From positions 1 through 37,009 of the forward strand of contig CAMARR010000007.1 of the NCBI GenBank assembly GCA_945860915.1: a stretch of 37,009 nt of DNA. Reading direction: 5' to 3'. Positions 7,745 to 16,224 of the stretch are shown in pieces; position 1 is the first letter of the stretch, and the number at the start of each line of letters is the position of its first letter. The notes under the pieces are model-generated. The model was given only the letters and a program-made list of their open reading frames with translations. It made no database searches and had not been told where the DNA came from. The stretch comes from Candidatus Kuenenia stuttgartensis (lineage in GTDB: Bacteria > Planctomycetota > GCA-002687715 > CAIWVZ01). A program made the translations under genes and the position numbers.

Positions 7745-8548
7745 ATGAGTTCCACAAAGTCCACATATGAGGATCTCCTGACATTTGTGAAATACGAAAT
7801 GGAGACATCGGCTAATTACCAGCCACTCATTATCCGCGCCTTGCTGAAGTCCGGTGGCAAGATGACCGCGCTAGACCTTTCAAAGGAGCTCATGCTTGGC
7901 AACGACCTAGAGGTCGGCAAATATCGATCGATCCTAATGCGTTACCCAAAAAAGACATTGATGAAGCGCGGGATCATACAGTACGACAGGAAATCCAAGG
8001 TTTTTGAACTTCTTGCGCGATCAGGTGAAGAGCGCATGATCGAGCAGATCGTAGAATGCTGCGACCGTGAACTCGCGAAGTGGCGGCTAGCCGTCCAACG
8101 CACGGAGAGTTCGTCTTTGCGGTACGACCTCATCGATGAAGCTGGCGGTCGCTGCCAAGCATGTGGCGCGTTGGCACATAATTCTCCGCTGCATATAGAT
8201 CATATTGTGCCAAAGGACCTGGCGAAGCGTGGAAGAGTAGCCACCGCGGACGGCCAGCGGATTGATGTCGAATCACGAGAGAATCTTCAAGTCTTGTGCG
8301 AAACTTGCAACTGCGGCAAGCGAGCGTCGTCGCGTACTGATTTTCGTCCGAGCGAGGAACGACTGTTGGAATCTCTCATTGCAACGCTGGGCCACGCGGC
8401 GGACCTCGGCTACGACGTCAACTCAATGACTGCTACCGCTCAAGGCCGCTTCCGCAGTCGAGATCACCTCACGGCGGCCGACGGACATTCGCGAGTGCGC
8501 ACTCGAGCTCCAACGAAGAAACGGACCAGTGGCCGAGAGTCTAGATGA
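7745..8548 (+). CDS. HNH endonuclease (HNH family with N-terminal winged-helix-like region)
   Basis: A 267 aa protein from the ATG at 7745; upstream in-frame codons show no conservation-like pattern. Residues about 20-95 look like a winged-helix region (IIRALLKSGGKMTALDLSKEL, then RSILMRYPKKTLMKRGII). The HNH core is GGRCQACGALAHNSPLHIDHIVPKDLAKRG, then ENLQVLCETCNCGKRA. It has two CxxC-type pairs for zinc, the catalytic DHIVP His, and the Asn/Cys of the third part. The tail is Arg- and Lys-rich. The stop overlaps the convergent HTTM-DCC gene by 8 bp. It is probably a restriction-type nuclease, paired with the upstream HNH gene by position only. Confidence 0.82.
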   Translation: MSSTKSTYEDLLTFVKYEMETSANYQPLIIRALLKSGGKMTALDLSKELMLGNDLEVGKYRSILMRYPKKTLMKRGIIQYDRKSKVFELLARSGEERMIEQIVECCDRELAKWRLAVQRTESSSLRYDLIDEAGGRCQACGALAHNSPLHIDHIVPKDLAKRGRVATADGQRIDVESRENLQVLCETCNCGKRASSRTDFRPSEERLLESLIATLGHAADLGYDVNSMTATAQGRFRSRDHLTAADGHSRVRTRAPTKKRTSGRESR

Positions 8549-9803
8549 AAAAATGCGCACGATCGGAAGCGGTGGGGACGCGACAGGTCGCACGGTGGCC
8601 GAAGAGGCGATAACGGTGGTGGGCGATGAAACGGTAGAGGGCGTCGCGGAGAGGGCGCGGAACGAGGCGGAGAATGGTGAAGATGCGCCAGAGGCCGCCG
8701 AGGGAAGAGGCGATGCGAAGGATGGCGTCAGATTGAGTGTAGGCCGTGTCGCCATCCAGAAGCACGATAGTTGCCGATGGAGCGGCGCCAAGAGATAGGC
8801 CGCGCGCGGCCGCAGTTTCGCCCTGAAGCGATGCGTACATCAACGAGCGATGCTGGTCTTCCTGCATGAGGAAGTTGACGAAGCCGTTGCACATGTTGCA
8901 CACGCCGTCGAAGAAAACGACGCGAGGGCCATTCGAAGGTTCCGGCGGGATCCAGCGCTGATCGAAGGTAAATAAGTGGATCATCATCATGCCGAGGGTG
9001 AGATCCACAAAGTCCACCACGAGCATGATTCCAAGATGCATGCCGACCAGGCCAACCCAGATGAACGGCCGCGACCTCTTCCAAATCGCGAGCGGCGCAA
9101 AAAGGACCTCCATACCCAGCGAGAACCAAGTCGCGGCCTTCATCACCTCGACTGGAAGGGCCTTCATAGCGTCACTGAATATCGTTGGCCTCGAAAGCGG
9201 ATTGTCTAGCAACCGAGTCAAGGCGGTTCCGTCCTGCCAGCTTGGGGACTGTAGTTTATGAAGGCCGCTGATCGTGTAACCAACAGCAAGCAGAACCCAT
9301 GCGCCGTTGTAGATGAGTGGTGGCACCGCTGGGCGGCGCTCGTCAACTCCTCCGCTCGTTCCGTCGTCGTCAAGTCTGACGAACGGCATCGCAAGCAAGA
9401 GCCAACCTACATAGGGCATTCCGGGATTTCGAATGAAGACGTTGCGCGTCATGAGACACGCCCACCCGTACCAAAGCACCACCGGAAGAAGGCGCATGGC
9501 CCATTTAAACAGTTGATTAAGCCGCGCCGACGCTGTTTGCGGCACGCGGCCAACAGCGAAGAGAAGACTCAAGACACCTAAGACCCCGACAAACACCTTG
9601 ACGAATGCCGGCGAATCGAAGTGAAACAGAAGATTAGGAAATATTGGGTAGGTCGGGAGGTGCTCCACGTGTGAGATCATCCCGCGATCGGAAAACAGCG
9701 CCTCGGCATATGGAACTAGGTCGAAGAAATGAAACGCAAGATATGCCCCGAAAATAAGACGGAACAGCCGCATTCCGTTAAGTGTTGTTGGAATTCGCGT
9801 CAT
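8541..9803 (-). CDS. HTTM-domain membrane protein fused to a DCC-family thiol oxidoreductase domain
   Basis: A 420 aa protein from the ATG at 9803, which overlaps the upstream stop (ATGA); that overlap decides this start over one ten codons earlier. The first 290 residues hold several membrane helices with HFFDLVPYAEALFSDRG, ISGLHKLQSPSWQDGTAL and HLGIMLVVDFVDL. These are typical of the HTTM family related to vitamin-K-dependent gamma-carboxylase. Residues from about 300 (RVVFFDGVCNMCNGFVNFLM) are a DUF393/DCC domain with the thioredoxin-like CNMC pair. Fusions of these two families are known, but their substrate is not. It ends a three-gene operon with a hydroxylase-type enzyme, so a membrane-lipid or quinone redox role is possible. 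Confidence 0.85.
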   Translation of the reverse strand: MTRIPTTLNGMRLFRLIFGAYLAFHFFDLVPYAEALFSDRGMISHVEHLPTYPIFPNLLFHFDSPAFVKVFVGVLGVLSLLFAVGRVPQTASARLNQLFKWAMRLLPVVLWYGWACLMTRNVFIRNPGMPYVGWLLLAMPFVRLDDDGTSGGVDERRPAVPPLIYNGAWVLLAVGYTISGLHKLQSPSWQDGTALTRLLDNPLSRPTIFSDAMKALPVEVMKAATWFSLGMEVLFAPLAIWKRSRPFIWVGLVGMHLGIMLVVDFVDLTLGMMMIHLFTFDQRWIPPEPSNGPRVVFFDGVCNMCNGFVNFLMQEDQHRSLMYASLQGETAAARGLSLGAAPSATIVLLDGDTAYTQSDAILRIASSLGGLWRIFTILRLVPRPLRDALYRFIAHHRYRLFGHRATCRVPTASDRAHFFI

Positions 9804-10309
9804 TCCTTTTCGCCCTGCATGTTGACACGCCAAGTCCCCGGAATGCCGCGCGCTCGGCTTGTTTGCACGATCACGATCCCGCGCGGACTAGGATCCTTGA
9901 CCCCGAGCGCATCGAGCAAAGACGTCTGAACGACAAAAGCGTAATTCATCACGTCGCTAAAGAGCACTCGCTCCTTGGGCGATTCAAGCCGCGCTCCAAA
10001 TGCGAACGCGGCGCCAAAGACATTGCGATAGTTGTAGGGACCCTGGAGCTTCGAATACGACGCGGGCGTGATGCCGTAGATTGAAACGCCGCCATCTTGG
10101 CGCTTGACTTCGATTGCATACGACGATGAGAACGGCTCTGTACCCCGAAACACTGAAAAGACGAGCGGAAGGGGCGAGGCATTCGTCATGAATCCGGCGT
10201 TGCGAATCAGAGCAGAGCCCGTCGCCCACCCCACCATCTGCAAACTACCGACGGCGATCAGCGCCCATTGGAGGCAGGTCGACCATCGACTTGTGGATGC
10301 CCTGCTCAC
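9800..10309 (-). CDS. Hypothetical single-pass membrane protein
   Basis: Not recognised. A GTG at 10309 overlaps the TGA of the upstream gene (GTGA) and gives 169 aa; a start 18 codons earlier would run 58 bp into the upstream gene. One hydrophobic segment near the N-terminus (CLQWALIAVGSLQMVGWATG) is followed by a domain of about 130 residues that looks extracytoplasmic. There are no cysteines in a redox pattern and no catalytic motif. Its stop overlaps the start of the HTTM-DCC gene, so all three genes of this operon are translationally coupled. Its distribution and sequence fit a partner of the HTTM protein, but that is inference. Confidence 0.65.
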   Translation of the reverse strand: MSRASTSRWSTCLQWALIAVGSLQMVGWATGSALIRNAGFMTNASPLPLVFSVFRGTEPFSSSYAIEVKRQDGGVSIYGITPASYSKLQGPYNYRNVFGAAFAFGARLESPKERVLFSDVMNYAFVVQTSLLDALGVKDPSPRGIVIVQTSRARGIPGTWRVNMQGEKE

Positions 10310-11037
10310 GAGGATTTCCCACGCGGTGGTTGATTGACGTTGCGCATTATCCACATGTCCCAAAATCGAAGTTCACGGGGAGGCTTGAATCCACAGGGAC
10401 CGGCGAACGTTTTCGGATTTTTGTAGGTGCCAAACAGCATGTCCCACACGGGAAGGTCGGCGAAGTTGCTGTAATGTCTCCCCCGTTCGTGGTGAATGCG
10501 ATGCATCTCTGGCCGCTGGAACACGTAGCCCCACCAGTGCGGCGTCTTGATGTTCATGTGGTAAAGGAACTCAGCGATCGCAGTGACGATCATGACGTAC
10601 TGGCCTACGGCGAGGCTCATCCCGAGGATGCCATGCACCGTCAAGCTGATGATGAATGAGTTAACGAGAATTTCTGCTGGGTGCTTGTAGAACGACGTCG
10701 CCGTTTCGATGCGAACGGGACTATGGTGAATCTGGTGAAGCGAATTCCACAGGAATATGTTCGTATGTCTAAATCGGTGCCACCAATAGAAGATGAAAGT
10801 AATGACCACGTACGCTAGAGCGGTGGCGGCGAATGGGTCGATCGCATCAAGATCCAACAGGCTGACACCGTAGAAAAATTGGTCCCATGTTGAGCCCATG
10901 AACTTCACGACCCCATACTGAATCAGGTTGATCATCACCACACGAAACCACCACCGTGGCGATGTGGGGAGCACCTGATCCGGAAAGATCCGTTCAAGAA
11001 TCATCAAGGCGATTCCAACACTGATGATGATTGCCAT
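10306..11037 (-). CDS. Fatty acid hydroxylase / sterol desaturase family membrane protein
   Basis: A 243 aa integral membrane diiron enzyme. The histidine clusters that bind iron are visible in order: HRFRH in FYWWHRFRHTNIF, HQIHH in NSLHQIHHSP, and HRIHH in RPEMHRIHHERGRHYSNF, followed by LPVWDMLFGTYKNP. Spacing and hydrophobic segments match the family (FA_hydroxylase, PF04116). Members hydroxylate or desaturate lipids with O2; the exact substrate cannot be read from sequence. It is first in a minus-strand operon with a small membrane protein and the HTTM-DCC fusion, with 4-bp overlaps. Confidence 0.9.
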   Translation of the reverse strand: MAIIISVGIALMILERIFPDQVLPTSPRWWFRVVMINLIQYGVVKFMGSTWDQFFYGVSLLDLDAIDPFAATALAYVVITFIFYWWHRFRHTNIFLWNSLHQIHHSPVRIETATSFYKHPAEILVNSFIISLTVHGILGMSLAVGQYVMIVTAIAEFLYHMNIKTPHWWGYVFQRPEMHRIHHERGRHYSNFADLPVWDMLFGTYKNPKTFAGPCGFKPPRELRFWDMWIMRNVNQPPRGKSS

Positions 11038-11164
11038 CGACTAAGTCACGCAACTTAAACCCATGGACGCTTCAAACCCGAACACTATGCGGCCTGTGGC
11101 GGCATCCAGAACCTCGCCGCATATCGTGGATTCTCGATGTACCGAAGCATCGCGCTGACTCGCG

Positions 11165-12346
11165 TTAGTCCGCCCCATGCCGCTCACTCTCGACAGATAC
11201 GACATACTTGAGGAGACTAGATATTCGAGACGCGACGGCTCGGCACGTCAATTCCTCTAGAGGCCGGGCAAGTTGTGGGAACGAAGGAGTCGCCAGCTGC
11301 TTCAAAATCGCAGCCCTAAGCGCAACTGCGTTGTCCGGAGGCACCAAGTGAGAAGGTGGGAAAAGATCGGGAAGCCCTCCGGTGGACGTCGCGATTACAG
11401 GTGTCCCACATGCAAGTGCCTCGAGGGCAGTGACGGGAAACCCCTCCGTGCCACCATAGAGGACCCGCGATGGGACAACGACGAGGGCAGCTTGGTGAAA
11501 GAGCTGAGCTAGTTCTTGGGGTGGAAGCTGGCCAGGCATGTCCAAGTCAACACCGTGTCGTTCGGCTTCTTCTGCGAGTAGCCCGCGCGTAAGGCCGTCG
11601 CCCGCCAACACCAACCTTCTTCCCACTCCGTTCATCGCTTCAATCAAGACGTCGAATCCCTTAATCGCGATGAACCGTCCAGCCGCAACAACGGGCGCAT
11701 CGTCGGCGACCGTCCTAGAGGGCGCGGTGTTGCGTGGCCTAAAGAACTCGTCATCGTAGCCCATCGGTGTTTGGACGATGCGTCCGGGTGGGAGCCTCGC
11801 CGCCCCTCCCACGACGCGCACCCCCTCGGCGTTGGTCGAAACAAGCCCGGCGAGATTCCCTCTAAGATCCCTCCGACTCAAGTAGCCAAGAATCGGACGA
11901 CGCAGCAGGCGCGTGTCCCCACCATGAGCCACGGCGACGATTGGGATCGAGCTCTCACCCACGCATGCCCCTGCCCAAATTCCGGTGGGAGCGGCCCAAT
12001 GAGCGAGGATCACATCCGCATCATGGATCTGAGTGTTCACCGCGTGAGTAATGGAAGCGCCTAAGTCCCTATAGGCGCGATAGGCGCGAAACACTCCCAT
12101 AACGCGAGCGATGCTCTCCATTCCCCCGAGGCCGACTAACCGCATTGAGTCCGGAATGGTTGGAATCGTGGGAATGGTTCGGCCCCATGGTCCAAATCCA
12201 ATCACCTCGGTCAGATCATGTCGTGCGAACACCGTGGTGACCGAATGCCCCTGTTTAACGAGTTCTGTATGTAAGGCACGAACGAATTTCCCTGCTGCAG
12301 GGTCTTCTGAATGAGGCCAGGAAGTCGTGACGGCAAGGATGCGCAC
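11165..12346 (-). CDS. Glycosyltransferase family 4 (GT-B fold)
   Basis: A 393 aa protein from a GTG start, 9 bp after the GT2 stop. The N-terminal half begins MRILAVTTSWPHSEDPAAGKF, the usual GT4 acceptor-domain opening. The C-terminal half has VVAAGRFIAIKGFDVLIEAM, LVLAGDG and the E-x7-E element in EGFPVTALEALACGTPVIAT that holds the donor nucleotide-sugar. It catalyses sugar transfer from a nucleotide-sugar on the cytoplasmic face. It is last of three co-directional genes (flippase, GT2, GT4), so it probably builds the glycan or glycolipid that the flippase exports. Confidence 0.92.
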   Translation of the reverse strand: MRILAVTTSWPHSEDPAAGKFVRALHTELVKQGHSVTTVFARHDLTEVIGFGPWGRTIPTIPTIPDSMRLVGLGGMESIARVMGVFRAYRAYRDLGASITHAVNTQIHDADVILAHWAAPTGIWAGACVGESSIPIVAVAHGGDTRLLRRPILGYLSRRDLRGNLAGLVSTNAEGVRVVGGAARLPPGRIVQTPMGYDDEFFRPRNTAPSRTVADDAPVVAAGRFIAIKGFDVLIEAMNGVGRRLVLAGDGLTRGLLAEEAERHGVDLDMPGQLPPQELAQLFHQAALVVVPSRVLYGGTEGFPVTALEALACGTPVIATSTGGLPDLFPPSHLVPPDNAVALRAAILKQLATPSFPQLARPLEELTCRAVASRISSLLKYVVSVESERHGAD

Positions 12347-12355
12347 GGACCCATT

Positions 12356-13135
12356 CTAGCGCACAGAAGCATCCCTAACCCGAGCTGACACGCGCAAGCG
12401 ATTCCGATCTCGACGGGCTGCGGAGATCTCACTTCGCCCACGCCACAAAATGCCCAAAATCCTTGGACCAACACGCCAAGGCGAGAGGCCGGACACCTCG
12501 TCCGCGTAGACCGCCCTCACCGCAACGTCGTGCACAACAAGGTCAGCGGCGGCAAGTTTCACCAACACATCGTTTGGGAAGCCATAACGCGCGTAGAGCC
12601 TTTCCAGTGGCAGTTTGCACAGGGCACTCCGCGTGATCGCCGTGTAGCCACACTGGCTATCACCGATCGGAAGCCCCGTTACCCATGACGTGATGCACGA
12701 GAGGAATCGATTCCCTACCCAGCGAATGACGGGCATTGCTCGGAAGGTTCCCCGCATGAGAAATCGATTGCCCTTTGCATAGTCGGCACCGGATTCAATC
12801 GCCGCAAGCAACGCGGGTAGATCTCCCGAGTCCATCTGGGCGTCACCGGCCATGATCACGCACACCGCGGCGTCCTCGACTGTTGCATCGACGAAGTACC
12901 GATACCCATCGATAATGGCGGCGCCTACACCACCATTTGTCGCGCGGCAAAGTACCGTGACACGAGGGTCCTCCGAGGCACGTGCGAAGTTCGCGGTATG
13001 GTCGGGAGACGCATCATCCACTACGACTATTCGAGAAACGAGGGCCGGAACATTCGCGATCGCCCGTGTGATGAGGCGCTCCTCGCAGTAAGCAGGGATC
13101 ACCACCCAAACGGGTGCGCGTCGTGCGTCAGACAC
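12356..13135 (-). CDS. Glycosyltransferase family 2, dolichyl-phosphate-mannose-synthase-like
   Basis: A 259 aa GT-A enzyme from a GTG at 13135, overlapping the flippase stop by 8 bp. Motifs are VWVVIPAYCEERLI, IVVVDDASPDHT (nucleotide-binding Asp pair), NGGVGAAIIDGYR, and MAGDAQMDSGDLPALL in place of the usual DxD. GDSQCGYTAITRSA marks DPMS-like and undecaprenyl-phosphate glycosyltransferases. There are no C-terminal membrane helices, so it is a soluble or peripheral form. It is coupled to the flippase and followed by the GT4 gene, which suggests a shared glycan or lipid-linked sugar pathway. Confidence 0.9.
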   Translation of the reverse strand: MSDARRAPVWVVIPAYCEERLITRAIANVPALVSRIVVVDDASPDHTANFARASEDPRVTVLCRATNGGVGAAIIDGYRYFVDATVEDAAVCVIMAGDAQMDSGDLPALLAAIESGADYAKGNRFLMRGTFRAMPVIRWVGNRFLSCITSWVTGLPIGDSQCGYTAITRSALCKLPLERLYARYGFPNDVLVKLAAADLVVHDVAVRAVYADEVSGLSPWRVGPRILGILWRGRSEISAARRDRNRLRVSARVRDASVR

Positions 13136-14777
13136 GCGGCTTGCCTCGCCCGATGATTCGCTTAAATCGCGCGCGATCGTCGGCGTCGAATGCTCCCGTG
13201 GAGATCAAGAGCGCGATGTAGACAGCACCCGCTACCGCGAACGCTGCAAGCGTCGCAAGTTTGGCCACGAGACTGCCCGGCGCACCGACGCTCGCGATGA
13301 CGCCATTTCGTCCGAACAGCGACCCGTCCAGCAGAACATGCGTCACAAGTGCCGCACCACAGCCTGCGATCATCGTACGCAATGCTTGCGAGAAGGAAGT
13401 GCCCGCGTGCGCCAACCTTCTCAAAGCGAACTCCAGCGCAATCCACCCGGCAGTCATCCCGATGACCGAGCCGAGCGCGGCTCCAACAACGCCATACCGT
13501 GGGATCAAGATCCAAGATGAAACGCCTTGAACAAGCGCCAACCAAGCCACGAGCGCGACGCTGCGCGATGGCTTCCCGGAAGCTGTGATAATTGTCAACA
13601 AGACGAAGAAGACCGAGAACACCATGTACCCAAGAACGAGGATCCGCATCGGAGCGGCGGCCGGCGCCGAATACTCTTCGCCAAAGAGGAGTCCGATGGT
13701 GCGCGCGGGTGCCCCGGCAAATCCTCCGACGATCGGCGCCGCAATCAACAACGCGTACTTAGAGGTCCCCTGAATAGTCCGCCGAAGCCCCTCAGCATCC
13801 CTTAGGCCTGAAACGAGCGGGAAAAGGATGAACGTGATCGCGAAGACGGCTTGATAGGGAATCGTCGCGAAGAGTTGCGCTGCACGGTACTCGCCCGACA
13901 GGCGCTCCATCGACGCCGAATCAACGGTTCCGAGCCAATTAAGGAGTTGAAGGTCCGCTTGAGTCACCCACGTGACGAGGCCCGAAAGCACCATTGTCAA
14001 CGATTGAAAGATGAACAGCCGCGCCACTGGCGTTTTCTCGGTCGCAACGGGCGCGCGCGGCGTGATGAACAGTCCCAACGCCAAAGCCGACCATCCGGCG
14101 GCCGCGAATCCACCCACGGCTGCTTCCGCATATCCAACGGAAGAACCTGCCGACTGCGATAGTGACTTGCCGAATAGGTATGCGGCGCCTGGAATGGCCA
14201 AGACTTTCAACGTCGAGTAGCTGACATCAACGATCGCCTGACGCGTGAAGAGCGAACGCCCGGTCAACGACCCCATCACGACCGCGTAGAAGGCATAGCC
14301 AAGCAAGATCAGGGAGCCGAGACGCAGCGGCCCAGTTAGATTGGGATTCTCATAAAGCGTCGTCGCAAGCCACGGTGCTGCCAACCACCACAGCGCAAAA
14401 AGCCCGCCGCCGAGAATGGCTTGGAGTCGGAACGCCGCGGCCTTGACAGAGGCCGCGTTACCTGGATTCCGACCTGTGAACGTTGCAACCGCTTGTGTAG
14501 TCCCCTGATAGACGAATGCGTTGAGGATCGCCGCGAATCCGGTGGCGGTTGAATACAACCCGTAGAGGCGCTTGCCTTCGTCGGCTCCGGAGGCATCCCT
14601 GAGCACTTTCTGCAACGCCCACTGGATCACGAATCCCGAGACCAAAAACCAGAATTTCGCGCCGGTCAAAAGAAGCGCACTTCGTCCAGTTTTCGCTGCG
14701 GCGTCTGCCGAAGCGGTTCCAACCTGGCTCGTGGCGGAGGTTGGGCTGATGGAGGAATCGATCGAGTTGTTTGTCAC
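13128..14777 (-). CDS. Wzx-like polysaccharide flippase (MOP superfamily)
   Basis: A 549 aa membrane protein from a GTG start with about 12-14 hydrophobic segments. After a low-complexity Ser/Thr/Ala N-terminus (about 30 residues) it has a flippase-type first helix, GAKFWFLVSGFVIQWALQ. A long central part includes EYRAAQLFATIPYQAVFAIT, FPLVSGLRD and IPRYGVVGAALGSVIGMTAGW. This pattern belongs to Wzx/RfbX and related polysaccharide-biosynthesis proteins, which move lipid-linked glycans across the inner membrane. It leads a three-gene operon with GT2 and GT4 enzymes. It could also be a non-glycan MOP exporter, but the context argues against that. Confidence 0.87.
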   Translation of the reverse strand: MTNNSIDSSISPTSATSQVGTASADAAAKTGRSALLLTGAKFWFLVSGFVIQWALQKVLRDASGADEGKRLYGLYSTATGFAAILNAFVYQGTTQAVATFTGRNPGNAASVKAAAFRLQAILGGGLFALWWLAAPWLATTLYENPNLTGPLRLGSLILLGYAFYAVVMGSLTGRSLFTRQAIVDVSYSTLKVLAIPGAAYLFGKSLSQSAGSSVGYAEAAVGGFAAAGWSALALGLFITPRAPVATEKTPVARLFIFQSLTMVLSGLVTWVTQADLQLLNWLGTVDSASMERLSGEYRAAQLFATIPYQAVFAITFILFPLVSGLRDAEGLRRTIQGTSKYALLIAAPIVGGFAGAPARTIGLLFGEEYSAPAAAPMRILVLGYMVFSVFFVLLTIITASGKPSRSVALVAWLALVQGVSSWILIPRYGVVGAALGSVIGMTAGWIALEFALRRLAHAGTSFSQALRTMIAGCGAALVTHVLLDGSLFGRNGVIASVGAPGSLVAKLATLAAFAVAGAVYIALLISTGAFDADDRARFKRIIGRGKPRV

Positions 14778-15078
14778 AAGTAGAGCGAGGACCTATGGGG
14801 CCTGGCTGGATGTTAACCATTCGTCCATGTCTCCCTGTTACCCGAAACGAAGCCGTGTTGTTTCGTCGAATGCCCGGAAAATGCCAATCGCGGCGCGTGT
14901 TTTCGTTGAGATCCCCGGACCAGAGGGACTGCATTGACCTCGACAGGGCTGCTCTGGATGCGAGAAAAGCGGCGCTCGCAGGGTATGATTGCGTCAGCCA
15001 TCGTCGGCGCCCATTCATCCAACCCGTCAGACAACGGGCATAAACGTTTACACGCCCTCCTGCCGCCCAAAGACTCCC
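14778..15078. other. Divergent intergenic region, flippase operon / TIG protein
   Basis: This 301-bp region separates the divergent GTG start at 14777 and the ATG at 15079, so it should hold both promoters. The only structure I see is an inverted repeat CGAAAC (14843-14848) and GTTTCG (14860-14865) with an 11-nt loop, and a TATGAT box near 14985 without a convincing -35. No gene is supported. Confidence 0.35.
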
Positions 15079-16140
15079 ATGATGCTCACCCTCATCCCAC
15101 GTGTCAGTTCGGTGATGCTCCTGATAGCAGCCGCCGCTTTGGGTCAGATGACCCTTCACACGGTCATCCCGTCGACATTCAAAGCGGGCTCGCCGTCGAC
15201 ATTCATCACGACCTGCGGCAAGGGGATGCCTGGTGGGTCCTTTGCGCAGGGCTGCAAGATCGAGTGGATCGGCGCCGGCGGAACCGTCACCTTCCTCGCA
15301 AACACGACCTACCTGTACACCATTTCCTCGGAGTACCAAATTGCATCGGCCCCGGTGCCTGCGGCGCTCCTCACGACTCCGGGAGTGTATGGGGTCCGTT
15401 GGGCCTGCCTATTCACCGGGGCTCCGTATTCGCCGATCTTTCCCGTGACAGTCCTTCCAAGTCTTCCGGGACCCGTTGTCGGCAGCGTGACACCGTCAAC
15501 GGTTGGCCTTGGCGTGGGCGGCGTTCCGATCACCGTCTATGGTTCGGGCTTTGGACCAAGTTCGCAGGTGTTCTTCGACAACACTCCCGCGACGACTACC
15601 TTCATCAGCTCATCAGCACTCTCGGGGATGTTGACTTCCGCTTGCCCAGGCGCAGGACGAACGGGTGCAATTGCGGTATCGGTCTTCGACCCAACCCAAT
15701 CGACACCAGCATCCAACGCCACACATTTGCAAGTCAATTCAATGGGCCAGAACTTAGGCCTCTTAACGATGTCGCCTCCGAATCCGTCGCCAGGGGCACC
15801 CATGACATGCACTATCGGTGGGATCAGAACCAACACCTACGTCTACCTCGTGATGTCTCCGACTCCGACCGTCTCGATTTTCCCGTGGCCTACCTACATT
15901 GAGCAGCAGGTACTTGGGCTCAACCTGTCCTCAACTTCAATCATCATCGATGGCATCAATCAAGGTGTCGTCTCTGTGCCAATGCCTCTGACTGGAGGCG
16001 GAGGCGCCGGATTCTCCTTCCCGGCAATGCTCCCCTCCCCTCCCGTTGGTCAGACAATTTCGTTCCAAGCAGCATTCTTGGATCCAACATCCCTGCTTGG
16101 ATACCGCCTCACGAATACGCTTCACGGCGTGAGTTTCTGA
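15079..16140 (+). CDS. Secreted IPT/TIG-domain protein with C-terminal planctomycete-type module
   Basis: A 353 aa protein from the ATG at 15079. The start sits just before a signal peptide (MMLTLIPRVSSVMLLIAAAALG, cleavage near Gly-Gln). The middle has an IPT/TIG immunoglobulin-like domain: VVGSVTPSTVGLGVGGVPIT, then VYGSGFGPSSQVFFDNTPAT. The last 120 residues form a beta-rich module ending YRLTNTLHGVSF, similar in layout to the end of the multicopper oxidase at 20252-22021. No enzymatic motif is present. It is probably a surface or extracellular structural or adhesive protein. An earlier in-frame ATG at 14989 would bury the signal peptide and is unlikely. Confidence 0.75.
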   Translation: MMLTLIPRVSSVMLLIAAAALGQMTLHTVIPSTFKAGSPSTFITTCGKGMPGGSFAQGCKIEWIGAGGTVTFLANTTYLYTISSEYQIASAPVPAALLTTPGVYGVRWACLFTGAPYSPIFPVTVLPSLPGPVVGSVTPSTVGLGVGGVPITVYGSGFGPSSQVFFDNTPATTTFISSSALSGMLTSACPGAGRTGAIAVSVFDPTQSTPASNATHLQVNSMGQNLGLLTMSPPNPSPGAPMTCTIGGIRTNTYVYLVMSPTPTVSIFPWPTYIEQQVLGLNLSSTSIIIDGINQGVVSVPMPLTGGGGAGFSFPAMLPSPPVGQTISFQAAFLDPTSLLGYRLTNTLHGVSF

Positions 16141-16224
16141 CAATTCTTTGACCGAGCCTATCCAGTGAATCCCGAACCACGACGAGAGCCCTCCGAAGTT
16201 GACTGAGACCTGAGCCTCAGAACT

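Noticed and set aside
14458-15339. Minus-strand open frame of 293 codons across the flippase and TIG starts
   Set aside because: It lies opposite the signal-peptide region of the TIG protein and in another frame of the flippase, and shows no domain.
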